Assembly (NCBI GenBank): GCA_014529385.2
Contig: CM043966.1
Location: 91,990,587-92,054,586 of the forward strand
From: Adiantum capillus-veneris
Lineage: Eukaryota; Streptophyta; Polypodiopsida; Polypodiales; Pteridaceae
Direction of reading: 5' to 3'
Length of the DNA stretch: 64,000 nucleotides
The notes beneath the pieces are model-generated. The model had not been told where the DNA came from and did no database searches. It worked only from the letters and a program-made list of their open reading frames with translations. Positions 33,608 to 43,375 of the stretch are shown here, piece after piece. How positions within the stretch are numbered: position 1 is the stretch's first letter; every line of letters starts with the position of its first letter. The translations under genes and the position numbers were made by a program.

Positions 33608-36600
33608 TTAAACCTCCTGGACATGCAATGTCTTGGGTTTTATTTCCTTAGGCAATATCTCAGGGACTATGGCTTGAGTGGTAGGGCTAAGAGTTGGTTT
33701 TTGCGTTGTAACACCCCCAGTCCCCCAATCAATAGTGCATTTGGTGGCTATCATCCACGTGCGGCCTAGGTTTATATTACCCTCCATAGTTCCAGTAGGC
33801 ATGACCAAAAAGTCTTGAGCTACAATTCCATTGTCATAACTGACAGAAGTGTGCCAGATTCCAAAAACCGTAGTTTTTTTCTTGTTGACACCCTTGACTT
33901 GGATAATACTCTCAGATAGAGGTGGCTTCCCTAACTGACACCACACCCCATAGGATAGCAGATTATATTTAGCACCCGTGTCCAATAAGGCGTTATATAG
34001 CACTTTTCCATAGGCACTATTTAACTCAATAGGGTATCGTAGAGGTGTGTCAGAGTCCAACCTATCCTCTTCGATTTCCACGTGGAATGAATTTGTGACT
34101 CCAAGGTTAGCCTCTCGTTTTTGTCTTATACGTTGTTGTCGCTCCTTAGCCTCAGCTTGAGCTTGTATCTTGTTTAACTCGGTTTGTGCTTTGGCGGCCT
34201 TCTTTTGATGAATGGCCCGTAGTTCTTCTTGGCTTAAAGGATCATAATATCTTTTGAATTTACTCCCATTGAGGAATCCAATGGTTTCAACTCCATCAAG
34301 AGTTTCCACACGAAGGGTACCTTGTGGGGTAATTTCACATACTCTATATGGTCCTTTACCAGCATATTTCAACTTTTTCTTCTCTTTACGTACTCCATAC
34401 ATAAGGACTTTATCACCAACTTTGATGTCCTTGTCCTTCACATGGCGATCAAACCACTTCTTTCTCCTATCCTTTTCCACAAGAGCATTTTGCACAGCCA
34501 ACTGTCTCTCTTCGTCTAGTTTTTCTAAGATATACAAACGCTCGGTTAAGGGGTTACCATTCCATCCTTCTTGCGAAGCTACCCTAAGACTAGGAATGAC
34601 AAACTCCCAAGGCATAACCGCTTCTTGGCCGTATACCATTTTGAATGGCGTACAATTAATAGCCACTTTATAAGCAGTACGATAAGCCCATAGAGCAGAT
34701 GTCAAATTCAAATCCCAATCAGTGCGATGAGCTTCTACCGTCTTGGTTAAAATAGAGATTAGAGTCTTGTTGGTTCTCTCGGCTTGTCCATTAGCTTGCG
34801 GGTAATAAGGTGTAGACTTATGGTGGGATATCATAAAGGTTGTGGTAAGCTCTCTTATTACCTCATTTATAAAATGGGTACCATTATCACTAACAATTTC
34901 AAAAGGGCAACCAAATCTTGTGATAAAGTTCTCAAAAAGAAACTTAGCTGTTGTCCTCGCGTCAGCTTTTTGTGAAGCCTTAGCTTCAGCCCACTTTGTT
35001 ACATAGTCCGTAGCAACTAGAATATATCGAGATTGAGTGTTGCGATCTGCGGGACTAATTGGACCTACAAAGTCTAAGCCCCATTTTTCAAATGGTTGGG
35101 TTACTTTAATAGGATGTAAGGGCATTCTGTCTTTGTGCTGTGTGGTATTGTAACGTTGGCACTCATCACACCCTTTTGTAAAAAGTGATGCATCCTTAAA
35201 TAAAGTTGGCCACCAATAGCCTGATTGCAGCACCTTTCTAGCAGTCAGGTCTCCTGAAAAATGTCCTCCTGCTATGCCCATATGTGCTTCTTGCAAGATA
35301 TACAAATATTCATCCTCGCGGGCACAACGCCTAAGAATATCATCCTTGCCTAATCTATACAGAGTTCCGGCAATCAAACAATAGGGTTCACATTCTTTTA
35401 CTAGCCTTCGAGCGATATCCTTACGAAGTTCCTTGGGTGGAAAACCATTAACTAAAAAGTTAACAATGTTCTCACTCCATTCAAGCATAGTCTCAACTAT
35501 GAATAGGGAAGTATCGGGTAATTCATCATCAACTCCTGTAGGGGCTTCACCATTGGGTATGCGAGACAAATGATCATCCATGACGTGCCTTTTACCGGGT
35601 CTCACTACAATCGTGAAATCAAACTCCAGAAGAATTAACAACCATCGTGTGATTCTTCCTGTGGAGCATGGCTTGTTTACCAGATACAGCAACGCTTGAT
35701 GGTCCACATAAAATAAAAACTTGTTTGCCAGAAGGTAGTTGCGAAATTTCTTTACTGCATAAACCATTGCCAAACCTTCTCGCTCTGTAGTGGTGTAGTT
35801 CCTTTCAGCATCGTTCAATTGACGGCTTGCAAAGCTAATGGGATAGTCCAATTTATGTTCTCCTGGTTGAGTGAGAACACACCCAATAGCAAAGTTTGAT
35901 GCATCAATATGCACATGGAAAATGACATCCCAGTTAGGTGTCCTTAAAATCGGAGCACTTGCTAGTGTTTTCTTCAATTGTTCATAGGCCTGGTCACACT
36001 CTTCAGTCCATTTAAATTCAATGAGAAGCTTGTACAAAGGACGTGCTATCTCAGCGAAAAATAAAATAAACCATCGATAATAACCCACGTGTCCCATGAA
36101 CCTTTGAACTCCCTTGTAATTGGTTGGTGGTGGTAACTCTAGAATCACTTTAATTTTTCTCTCATCGGTTGAGATACCATTCTTGGATACTATATGCCCT
36201 AAAATAACTCCATGCTTGACCCAAAATTGGCATTTGAACGGGTTCAATGAGATACGATATATTAACCTACACTTTTCAAACACCTTCCGCAAACATGATA
36301 GATGTTCTTTCCAAGAAGAGTAAACACAAAGGTCGTCTAAGAAAGCTTCACAAAACTCTCTCAAATATTCTTTAAAAGCAGTGTTTATTAATCGTTGGAA
36401 TGTAGCAGGGGCATTTGTTAAGCCAAAATCCATCACACGAAATGCAAACACGCCAAATTCTGTGATGAAGGCAGTTTTAGCTTGGTCCTCTAGCGCTATC
36501 GTGATTTGGTTGTAGCCTGAGTACCCATCTAGAAAGCTATAAGCTTCCTTGCCTGCAACTCTTTCGAGCACATGTTCGGAATATGGTAGGGGGCAATGGT

Positions 36601-39600
36601 CTCTTCTAGTAGCTGCATTAACTTTTTTGAGGTCCACGCACACCCTGAGTTTCCCATTCTTTTTTGGCACGATAACTATTGGAGACACCCATTCAGAGTG
36701 TTCAATAGGATATATGAACCCACATTTGATAAGCTTTTCTAGTTCTTCTTGAATGATCTTTGCGTACTTAGGATTCATCGGGTAGGGTCTTTGTTGTACG
36801 GGCTTCGCAGTGCTAATCATAGGGATTGTATGTTGGACCACAGAAGGTGGAACACCTTTCATATCATGGTATGTCCAAGTGACTACGTCCTTGAATTCCT
36901 TGAGAAGCTCTTTGAGGACCGCCTCTTCAACTTCTGTGAGGTCTTGGGCAATAAAAATAGATTTTGATTCTTCACCGGGGTCAGCTAATTCTATTTCTTT
37001 AACTATTGCCGGACCATCATAGATTCCATTATTCCCATCGATAGGTATTCTTTGGGCTTTTGTGTACACAACCTTTGCTTCCCCTGTGGTGTAAGATTTG
37101 AAATGTTCTGGTGCAGGATGCAAGTCTGTGGATTGTGGTTGTCCTTTGGTTTGTGCTTCCATTTCTGCTTTCTTGTGTTGTCGAGCTAACTCTTGGTTTT
37201 GACGCCTCCTTGCAGTGCGGCTCAACTTTGGCTTGTCTATGATCTCTAATTGGGCTATGTCATGGGGTCGTGGTCTACACCACATAACATTTTGGAGATA
37301 TTCACCCCAATTGTCTACCAATTTTCGATGAGCATCACATGCTCCTATATAACTGAGCCATTCTGCTGAGGATATCTTCTTTTTTATCCTAGCACGTACA
37401 TTGGCTCGATAACGACGCCTCTTAAGGTTTTTCTTTTTCTTATTTGAGACCTGCTTTTGATTTGCATTTAGATCTGGCTCACTAAAGGAGTCCTCGTTGG
37501 TGTCCTCTTCACTCTCGGGGGAGCTATCATCGGTTGATGTGCTCGGTCCTTCCGAATGTTTTGACTCTGAACTTGCTCCACTCTCTAATTCATGAGATTC
37601 AGAATCCGTTTCACTCTGGGAGTCAGTGTCCAAGTCGTGTTGGTCAAAGTCTTCTATTGAGCTATCGGTGTCACTGTCAGATTGGTCCACAATTTCCTTG
37701 CCCTTAGAAGATGCATGTATGGCACTTATCATGTTCAGAGGTGCAATTTGTGGTACCTCTTCCCCCTCTGGTGTGACCCAAGTGGTTCCTCTATTTCCCC
37801 AGGTATCTATGGTTGCAGCTAGGTGTACCCAGTCTACGTTGTCTGATTCCGTCATACCCGGTAACACATCCATGTAAGGAGAATCTTGGCCAATGTCTGT
37901 ATCCTTCTTACAAGTGTAACAATATTGTAGTGGGGCCGAGTGAACTGTGGTGTCAGAGCGATGATCAATAATGGTTTTACTCCCTAAGGGGTGTACCTTA
38001 CCAGTCACCAAATCCACTCTAAGGACAGAGTCTTGGAATTGCAAATAGACATGATTTTCAGACCAATCATGAACCATTTGTGCTTCCCTCATGAATGGTC
38101 GTCCTAAAATCATTTCATATGACATAAGGTGTTTAGAGAAATCCATTACAATGAACGTATGTCGTACCTTGTGTCCTAGAACTTTGATCTTAAGATCCTT
38201 GAGCATCCCCATAGGTTTGGCTATGGTACCATTTGCCATCTTTACCACAATGTTAGTAACACTAAGGCGGGGTTTTCCCATGGATTCCCAACAATCTTTT
38301 GTAACGATGCTAACTCCCGCACCACCATCAAGAATTCCCTTTATAGTTAATCCCTTGGTAGTGATGGGTAGGGTCGCATTAGACTCGTCGCCTTCAAAAT
38401 ACTGCCCTAATTCATTAATGGGTACCTCGATCATAGACTCGTGTCCATCTAAGTCAAGTGATTGCACATGATTTTCCTCATCAATCATAATCGAGTCAGG
38501 CCTATTTGGTTGCACAAACTGCGGTAATCCCGTTCGTAGCTCTCCGTTAAGGAATGCTCGAAGTGCAAGGAATAACTCAGGATCTCCATACAGCTTTGCT
38601 ATGATCGTGGTTCGGACCTCAGAAGACATGAAGTCCACTAGTTTGGCAACATTCATTGGCATTTTGCAGGGTGTAGGTCCTTGACTAGGAACTGGTGAGG
38701 ATGCAATCTCATATTCCTCAATGGGATCAGGTATTCCTTCGTTAAACATCCTTTCCAACAAGAAAGGTGTATGCTCACTTTCTGATGTCCCGTCCTCACT
38801 CCCTTCTTGGATGATACTAGATATGGCTAACGGTCTATGGTTCATGTGCGGTGGATGAACTTGCGTGGGAAACACTGTGTCATGAATTTTGACATGCATG
38901 GGTTCTGGTTCTAGTTTCCTTTGAGTCTCCTCCACTAAACCTCTTAGATGTTTCACCTGCTCAATCTCGTCTACTGGGTTTGGGTACGTCCCAATCTTCT
39001 TTTTACGATTCTTCCCTTTTTGCCCCTGCGGTTTATCTTGGGGGTCTTGGATTGGATTTGGAAACACTTGTGGTGTTTTCAGAGGCTCTTTATGGTTTTC
39101 TCCTATTCGGTTTTCATTTGGTTCCATGTTACGGTTTTCTTTGTCGGTCTTTCCCTTTGTGGTATTGGTTCTAGTCTCCATTGTCTGGATTGAATCTGAA
39201 TCATCCTCGAGGTCATTCATATACACGGGGTCATCTCCTGTTCCTATGTTTGTTTTGGAACTTGGCTTTGAATTTCCCGTATTCTGCGACCTCTTCCTTC
39301 GTGTCTTCTTTTTCTTTGCTTGGATAACTGACGCGGTATCTCTCTCTTCGAGGATATGGCCTGGCCCTTGAAGCATGGACCGTGTAATCGCATAAGCGGG
39401 TGCGACGGGCGGTATTGGCGATGTCACACTAGCAATTTTGACCAAATTTAGGGGTGTGATTTTAGGCGCATTTGGGTTATAGGGGCATTGGGCAATCAAG
39501 TGATCTATGCCACAACGATTACATGTGAGTATTGGCATTGCAGACGTGCTCCCTTGATTCATTTGCATCTGTGCAGCATTCTTTTGCAGCCTAATAGGGC

Positions 39601-42217
39601 ACTCCGCTGCCTGATGTGGTCCACCACACTCGTAGCATTGAAGAGATGGCCTCCTAGCCTGGGTGTTGATATTTTGACCTCTAAATGCGAGAGCAGCAGC
39701 TTGATAAACCGGCTTGACTTGCCCCCAACAATCTTCCATGTAGTCTATAGGACACTCTTCCAATGTATCAAGTCCGTAGGCAATACTAGTGTCTATTTCC
39801 TCCTCCGAGCCATCTGTATAAGCATTTGATGGCTCGCAACCCACTTGGTTCATAGGGGCGACTCTTGGATGCGGGGGCTGCGCTCCTAGCACAGGAGGTG
39901 GTAGCGGTGTAGCTTGTACAACATTTTGAGATCTAGGGACCATGTGTTGCGGTAGTTGCTCAACAGGTGGAGCAGGCATCAATACAGGAGCTCGAGGTGC
40001 ATCCGTCCAGGCTACAGGTGGTCTATTTGCCATCATACGTTTGATCATTAAAAAATCCTTAGCTTGGTGACCATACCTACCACATGCGTTGCAAGTTCCA
40101 TTGAATTTTACTCTAAACATAGGGCACTCACTAGTGCTATGTGGACCTAAGCAAATGGAACACCATTGTTGCTCCCTTCTTGGATACACGTGACTATTTT
40201 GAGGGGGTCGATTATCCTTAAGAGACTCTTGGATTGCCTTGGTGAGGTCTGTCAAGAATGTCTCAAATACTTTTGGCTCATTGGCAATGGGCTTTGCAGT
40301 CATGGGTTCATACTCAATGGCTTGTGAGCTAGTGGATCTCGTGTCAGTAGACACCCTCATGCTTGCTATCATCAAGTTGTCCTCTAATTGGATTGCATTG
40401 GCAGTGACATCTTCCCAGGTTGTGATACCTCTAATCACTAGTCCATTATAGATTCCTTCATTCCTCAACCCTCGAATGAATCGATCAAGCAGTTGGTTAT
40501 TGTTGAAGCGCTCATTTACACGGCAGCGAGAGTTTAAGTGCTTTAGACGACTAATGAAGTCCCTTACTGACTCTCCTTCCTTACGTTCGGCCTTCTGTAG
40601 CTGAGATGCTACACCCCAAAGCACACCTTCTTGTATGTACTCCTTTAGAAACAACCTTCGAAGGGTAGGGTAGATTGTTTTCTCGTCCACCCTTAGGGTT
40701 CTATACCAATCTCCAACCTTCCCACTTAATGTCAAGCTTAAGGCATTGCACTTATGTAGTTCGTTGCGTTCCCCTAAGGAATCACATACTTGTTCAAACA
40801 CTTCAATGTCTTTTCTAGCATCTTCGTCCCCATTGAATTTTTGCGTGAGTTTGGCAATTTTTACTGCCTTACTTCTAGGCTCTCTATCAGATGCATGACC
40901 CATATTTTCCGCGATAGATCGACCTATGGTTTGAGCAAACGCTGCCAAGTCACCTATGTGAGGAGGCACGGCCGGTGGAGGTACTCTTGGAATCATATGT
41001 GGGAGAGGGACGGGTACCGGTCTTGGCATATGTGTGGATGATGCAGGATATGGAACATAACCGGGCATAGGTCCACTCGGATAAGGGCTAGGGAGCGGCA
41101 CTCGAGGAGCATAAACAGGTGGTACAATTGGAGGTGTGGGGGCCATGTGTGCATAAGGGGCTAGAGGCACATATGGTCGAGGCCCCATATTAGGTACTAC
41201 GACACTAGGTAGTGGCACTGCGCTAACCGTAGATGTCATCGGTACATTCTCTGTCAGGCTTATCCCTGGAGTGAGCACTGTGTTTTCCTTAATAGAGGGT
41301 TGAGCCAAGTTAGGGAAGCTAAAGTTGTCGCTTGGAGGCTCAGATTGCATAGAGACCCCAGGTGAAATGATGTAAGATGGGTCCATGGGGCTCATTAGAG
41401 GAGTCTCCATTTGTGATAGAGTAGGCTGTTGAGCCTTGCTCGTATCTAGAAATCTCATGGGGCCAGTTGAGAGTATATTTACCCCTCGGTTTTGCCTTTC
41501 TGATTGAATAATGCCATGGATAACATTACAGATCATTTTCTGTTGATCTTCGATGCTCGTCGCAATAGAGGTGGATTGTACAATCTCTATCCATCCTACA
41601 TGGTAGGCGTGGCCAGAGTGTAGATCCGTCAACACCTCAGTGTGGAGGTCGTATGTCCAATGATCATTAATGAACAATCCTTCTAGAGTCAACGTGTTAA
41701 CAGTTCCTTGTGAGGTAGAAGCAAAGTTGCTCCCCGTGGTTTTACTTGTCACCAACGATACTCTAGAGGGAGCTTCTGAAGGAGGCAGCTCAACAGGGCC
41801 TTCTTGGTAAGAAGTTGGCAGGATATCCACATGGACACTCTTTGGGGGTGTGGGGTCCACGTGCGATGTGAAAGGAGACTCCACTTCCCCACCCCCTTCG
41901 TGTGCTTCATTTGCATCATGTTCCGAGCGAGTAGCTCTACCTAATGTTTCCATGAAACGGCTAAACATAGTAGTACTAGGCTGTGGAGCTTCGGGAGGTG
42001 CATGGCCTTCTCTCTCAGTGTTTTGGGTAGGGTATGCTTCCATGATTTCTGAGTCGGAGGAGGAATCACTAGCGGCTATTTTAGGGTCTTGGGTGGTGCT
42101 ACCTTGTGTCCCCGCTGAGGGTCTAGAGTCTATCGTGGATGGGTAATGGGTGCCCGTATGAACAGAGGCACCCTCAATATGCTCGTGTTCTAGCACCCGC
42201 CCAGAGCGTAAGTGCAT
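33608..42217 (-). CDS. Gag-pol polyprotein with two retropepsin-like domains (2,869 aa)
   Basis: One frame without stops from ATG 42217 (MHLRSGRVLEHEH). In order: a Pro-rich region (about 340-430); gag domain (about 440-590); two zinc knuckles near 690-725 (CSICLGPHSTSEC; CNACGRYGHQAKDF, last Cys lost) and two more near 865 and 905 (CYECGGPHQAAEC; CNRCGIDHLIAQC). Protease-like domain 1 has ILDGGAGVSIV near 1297 and MILGRPFM. An acidic Ser-rich stretch and a basic KKKKNLKRRRYR patch (about 1510-1610) follow. Reverse transcriptase has FLDGYSGYNQI and FLDD near 1961; RNase H has HVHIDASN near 2105. Integrase has a HHCC finger and D2382, D2444, E2480 (D-35-E spacing). After integrase comes a second retropepsin-like domain with LLDTGAKYNLLS near 2746 and NLGRTWM near 2815. 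The second domain is the unusual part. It could process the polyprotein or have a new role. Confidence 0.93.
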   Translation of the reverse strand: MHLRSGRVLEHEHIEGASVHTGTHYPSTIDSRPSAGTQGSTTQDPKIAASDSSSDSEIMEAYPTQNTEREGHAPPEAPQPSTTMFSRFMETLGRATRSEHDANEAHEGGGEVESPFTSHVDPTPPKSVHVDILPTSYQEGPVELPPSEAPSRVSLVTSKTTGSNFASTSQGTVNTLTLEGLFINDHWTYDLHTEVLTDLHSGHAYHVGWIEIVQSTSIATSIEDQQKMICNVIHGIIQSERQNRGVNILSTGPMRFLDTSKAQQPTLSQMETPLMSPMDPSYIISPGVSMQSEPPSDNFSFPNLAQPSIKENTVLTPGISLTENVPMTSTVSAVPLPSVVVPNMGPRPYVPLAPYAHMAPTPPIVPPVYAPRVPLPSPYPSGPMPGYVPYPASSTHMPRPVPVPLPHMIPRVPPPAVPPHIGDLAAFAQTIGRSIAENMGHASDREPRSKAVKIAKLTQKFNGDEDARKDIEVFEQVCDSLGERNELHKCNALSLTLSGKVGDWYRTLRVDEKTIYPTLRRLFLKEYIQEGVLWGVASQLQKAERKEGESVRDFISRLKHLNSRCRVNERFNNNQLLDRFIRGLRNEGIYNGLVIRGITTWEDVTANAIQLEDNLMIASMRVSTDTRSTSSQAIEYEPMTAKPIANEPKVFETFLTDLTKAIQESLKDNRPPQNSHVYPRREQQWCSICLGPHSTSECPMFRVKFNGTCNACGRYGHQAKDFLMIKRMMANRPPVAWTDAPRAPVLMPAPPVEQLPQHMVPRSQNVVQATPLPPPVLGAQPPHPRVAPMNQVGCEPSNAYTDGSEEEIDTSIAYGLDTLEECPIDYMEDCWGQVKPVYQAAALAFRGQNINTQARRPSLQCYECGGPHQAAECPIRLQKNAAQMQMNQGSTSAMPILTCNRCGIDHLIAQCPYNPNAPKITPLNLVKIASVTSPIPPVAPAYAITRSMLQGPGHILEERDTASVIQAKKKKTRRKRSQNTGNSKPSSKTNIGTGDDPVYMNDLEDDSDSIQTMETRTNTTKGKTDKENRNMEPNENRIGENHKEPLKTPQVFPNPIQDPQDKPQGQKGKNRKKKIGTYPNPVDEIEQVKHLRGLVEETQRKLEPEPMHVKIHDTVFPTQVHPPHMNHRPLAISSIIQEGSEDGTSESEHTPFLLERMFNEGIPDPIEEYEIASSPVPSQGPTPCKMPMNVAKLVDFMSSEVRTTIIAKLYGDPELFLALRAFLNGELRTGLPQFVQPNRPDSIMIDEENHVQSLDLDGHESMIEVPINELGQYFEGDESNATLPITTKGLTIKGILDGGAGVSIVTKDCWESMGKPRLSVTNIVVKMANGTIAKPMGMLKDLKIKVLGHKVRHTFIVMDFSKHLMSYEMILGRPFMREAQMVHDWSENHVYLQFQDSVLRVDLVTGKVHPLGSKTIIDHRSDTTVHSAPLQYCYTCKKDTDIGQDSPYMDVLPGMTESDNVDWVHLAATIDTWGNRGTTWVTPEGEEVPQIAPLNMISAIHASSKGKEIVDQSDSDTDSSIEDFDQHDLDTDSQSETDSESHELESGASSESKHSEGPSTSTDDSSPESEEDTNEDSFSEPDLNANQKQVSNKKKKNLKRRRYRANVRARIKKKISSAEWLSYIGACDAHRKLVDNWGEYLQNVMWCRPRPHDIAQLEIIDKPKLSRTARRRQNQELARQHKKAEMEAQTKGQPQSTDLHPAPEHFKSYTTGEAKVVYTKAQRIPIDGNNGIYDGPAIVKEIELADPGEESKSIFIAQDLTEVEEAVLKELLKEFKDVVTWTYHDMKGVPPSVVQHTIPMISTAKPVQQRPYPMNPKYAKIIQEELEKLIKCGFIYPIEHSEWVSPIVIVPKKNGKLRVCVDLKKVNAATRRDHCPLPYSEHVLERVAGKEAYSFLDGYSGYNQITIALEDQAKTAFITEFGVFAFRVMDFGLTNAPATFQRLINTAFKEYLREFCEAFLDDLCVYSSWKEHLSCLRKVFEKCRLIYRISLNPFKCQFWVKHGVILGHIVSKNGISTDERKIKVILELPPPTNYKGVQRFMGHVGYYRWFILFFAEIARPLYKLLIEFKWTEECDQAYEQLKKTLASAPILRTPNWDVIFHVHIDASNFAIGCVLTQPGEHKLDYPISFASRQLNDAERNYTTTEREGLAMVYAVKKFRNYLLANKFLFYVDHQALLYLVNKPCSTGRITRWLLILLEFDFTIVVRPGKRHVMDDHLSRIPNGEAPTGVDDELPDTSLFIVETMLEWSENIVNFLVNGFPPKELRKDIARRLVKECEPYCLIAGTLYRLGKDDILRRCAREDEYLYILQEAHMGIAGGHFSGDLTARKVLQSGYWWPTLFKDASLFTKGCDECQRYNTTQHKDRMPLHPIKVTQPFEKWGLDFVGPISPADRNTQSRYILVATDYVTKWAEAKASQKADARTTAKFLFENFITRFGCPFEIVSDNGTHFINEVIRELTTTFMISHHKSTPYYPQANGQAERTNKTLISILTKTVEAHRTDWDLNLTSALWAYRTAYKVAINCTPFKMVYGQEAVMPWEFVIPSLRVASQEGWNGNPLTERLYILEKLDEERQLAVQNALVEKDRRKKWFDRHVKDKDIKVGDKVLMYGVRKEKKKLKYAGKGPYRVCEITPQGTLRVETLDGVETIGFLNGSKFKRYYDPLSQEELRAIHQKKAAKAQTELNKIQAQAEAKERQQRIRQKREANLGVTNSFHVEIEEDRLDSDTPLRYPIELNSAYGKVLYNALLDTGAKYNLLSYGVWCQLGKPPLSESIIQVKGVNKKKTTVFGIWHTSVSYDNGIVAQDFLVMPTGTMEGNINLGRTWMIATKCTIDWGTGGVTTQKPTLSPTTQAIVPEILPKEIKPKTLHVQEV

Positions 42218-42672
42218 GTGCTTTTGATACCCTAAGGTGTCAAAAAGCTGCTCTAGGAGGCCTTGTGACTAGTTTTTAGCATGTTTTTTGTTTGTTTTTT
42301 TGCTAGATTTTTTAGAGCGTGTCGTGGAATGGGCCGTGTGATAGCTCGAAACGAGCGTATCGCTAGGAGGGACGCGCTGTGCTTTACAGCCCACCGTTTG
42401 GTTCTATTTTGCTCCAGAAAAGCCTGAAACACTCTTTTCCTAGCTGGGGAACTAGGCTCCAAATAGCAAGTCTAAAGGTGTAAGTGGGAAGAGAAGGGAG
42501 GAGAATGGAGGACTTGTCCCACATGCTCTCATTCCCTCTTGAGGAGGTAGGGTATATATATAAGAGTGAGTCTAGTATATATCATAAGACTGAGGACTGA
42601 GGCCTGGGCCTGGGCTTGGGCTTCGGCTTGGGCTTGGGGAAACGATCCCGATCTAACTTTTATACAAACCAA
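42218..42672 (-). other. Leader of the large gypsy element, gag-proximal part
   Basis: Non-coding leader between the CACTA insertion and the gag ATG. A frame ending at 42253 lacks an ATG near its start and is probably chance. The other leader part is 50304-50919. Confidence 0.55.
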
Positions 42673-42689
42673 CACTACAAGACGCTCTT

Positions 42690-42830
42690 CATATTAGCGA
42701 CGCTCACACAGCGACGCTCAAAAAAAAAATTCTCGGCGTCGCTATGAGCGTCGCTATAAGCGTTGCTATGAGCGTCGCAAATTTCTTTGTAAATTTGCGA
42801 CGCTCATAGCGACGCCGGCTGGGGTAAAAA
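42690..42830. repeat. Left subterminal repeats of CACTA element
   Basis: Several direct and inverted copies of TAGCGACGCTC / GCGTCGCTATGAG. In CACTA elements such arrays are the binding sites of the TNPA-type protein. Confidence 0.8.
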
Positions 42831-42841
42831 AATAACCGAGC

Positions 42842-42884
42842 GCGCCCAAAAACTCAGATCTCAGATTTGAGTTTTTTGGCGCCC
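42842..42884. repeat. Imperfect palindrome with E2F-like words near the CACTA promoter
   Basis: Left arm GCGCCCAAAAACTCAGATCT, right arm AGATTTGAGTTTTTTGGCGC, a hairpin with few mismatches. The right arm contains TTTGGCGC, which fits the E2F consensus TTTSSCGC. It lies upstream of the transposase gene. The regulatory role is inference. Confidence 0.5.
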
Positions 42885-42908
42885 TCAAGCAAGGAGCAGG
42901 TAACGCTC

Positions 42909-42912
42909 TCCC

Positions 42913-42953
<41 letters not shown>

Positions 42954-43098
42954 CTTCTCCACACACACACACACGAGGAGAGGAAGGAGAGCCAGGTATG
43001 CTCCTTCCCTCTCCTCATTCTCATGTTCCCTTCCCCTCTTTCTCTCTCCCTCTCTCTCTCTCTCACACACACACACATACACACACACACATAGTGTT

Positions 43099-43144
<46 letters not shown>

Positions 43145-43375
43145 AACAAAAACAAAAACGCACACACACATACATAAACAAAGAATGCACACACACATTG
43201 AGAGAGAAAAAGAGAGAGAGAGCATGCATAAACAAAAAACGCACGCATTGAGAGAGGAAAAGAGAGAGAGAACATGCATAAACAAAAAACGCACACATTG
43301 AGAGAGGAAAAGAGAGAGAAAACATGCATACGATCCAAAAAAACGCACACACATTGAGAGAGAAAGAGAGAGAAA
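42909..43375. repeat. Microsatellites and a 52-bp minisatellite in the CACTA 5' region
   Basis: CT, CA and GA tracts (42909-43140) are followed by about four copies of a ~52-bp unit at 43186-43375 (words CACATTGAGAGAGGAAAAG and AACATGCATAAAC). Open frames over these tracts are artefacts of simple repeats. Confidence 0.85.

Noticed and set aside
42253-42462. Upstream frame in the large gypsy leader
   Set aside because: Lacks an ATG near its start (begins at TTG) and shows no motif.
42854-43354. Long open frames over the CT/GA/CA tracts
   Set aside because: They encode simple Ser-Leu, Arg-Glu and His-Thr repeats; artefacts of microsatellites. The same holds for frames at 30262-30718 and 50760-51287.
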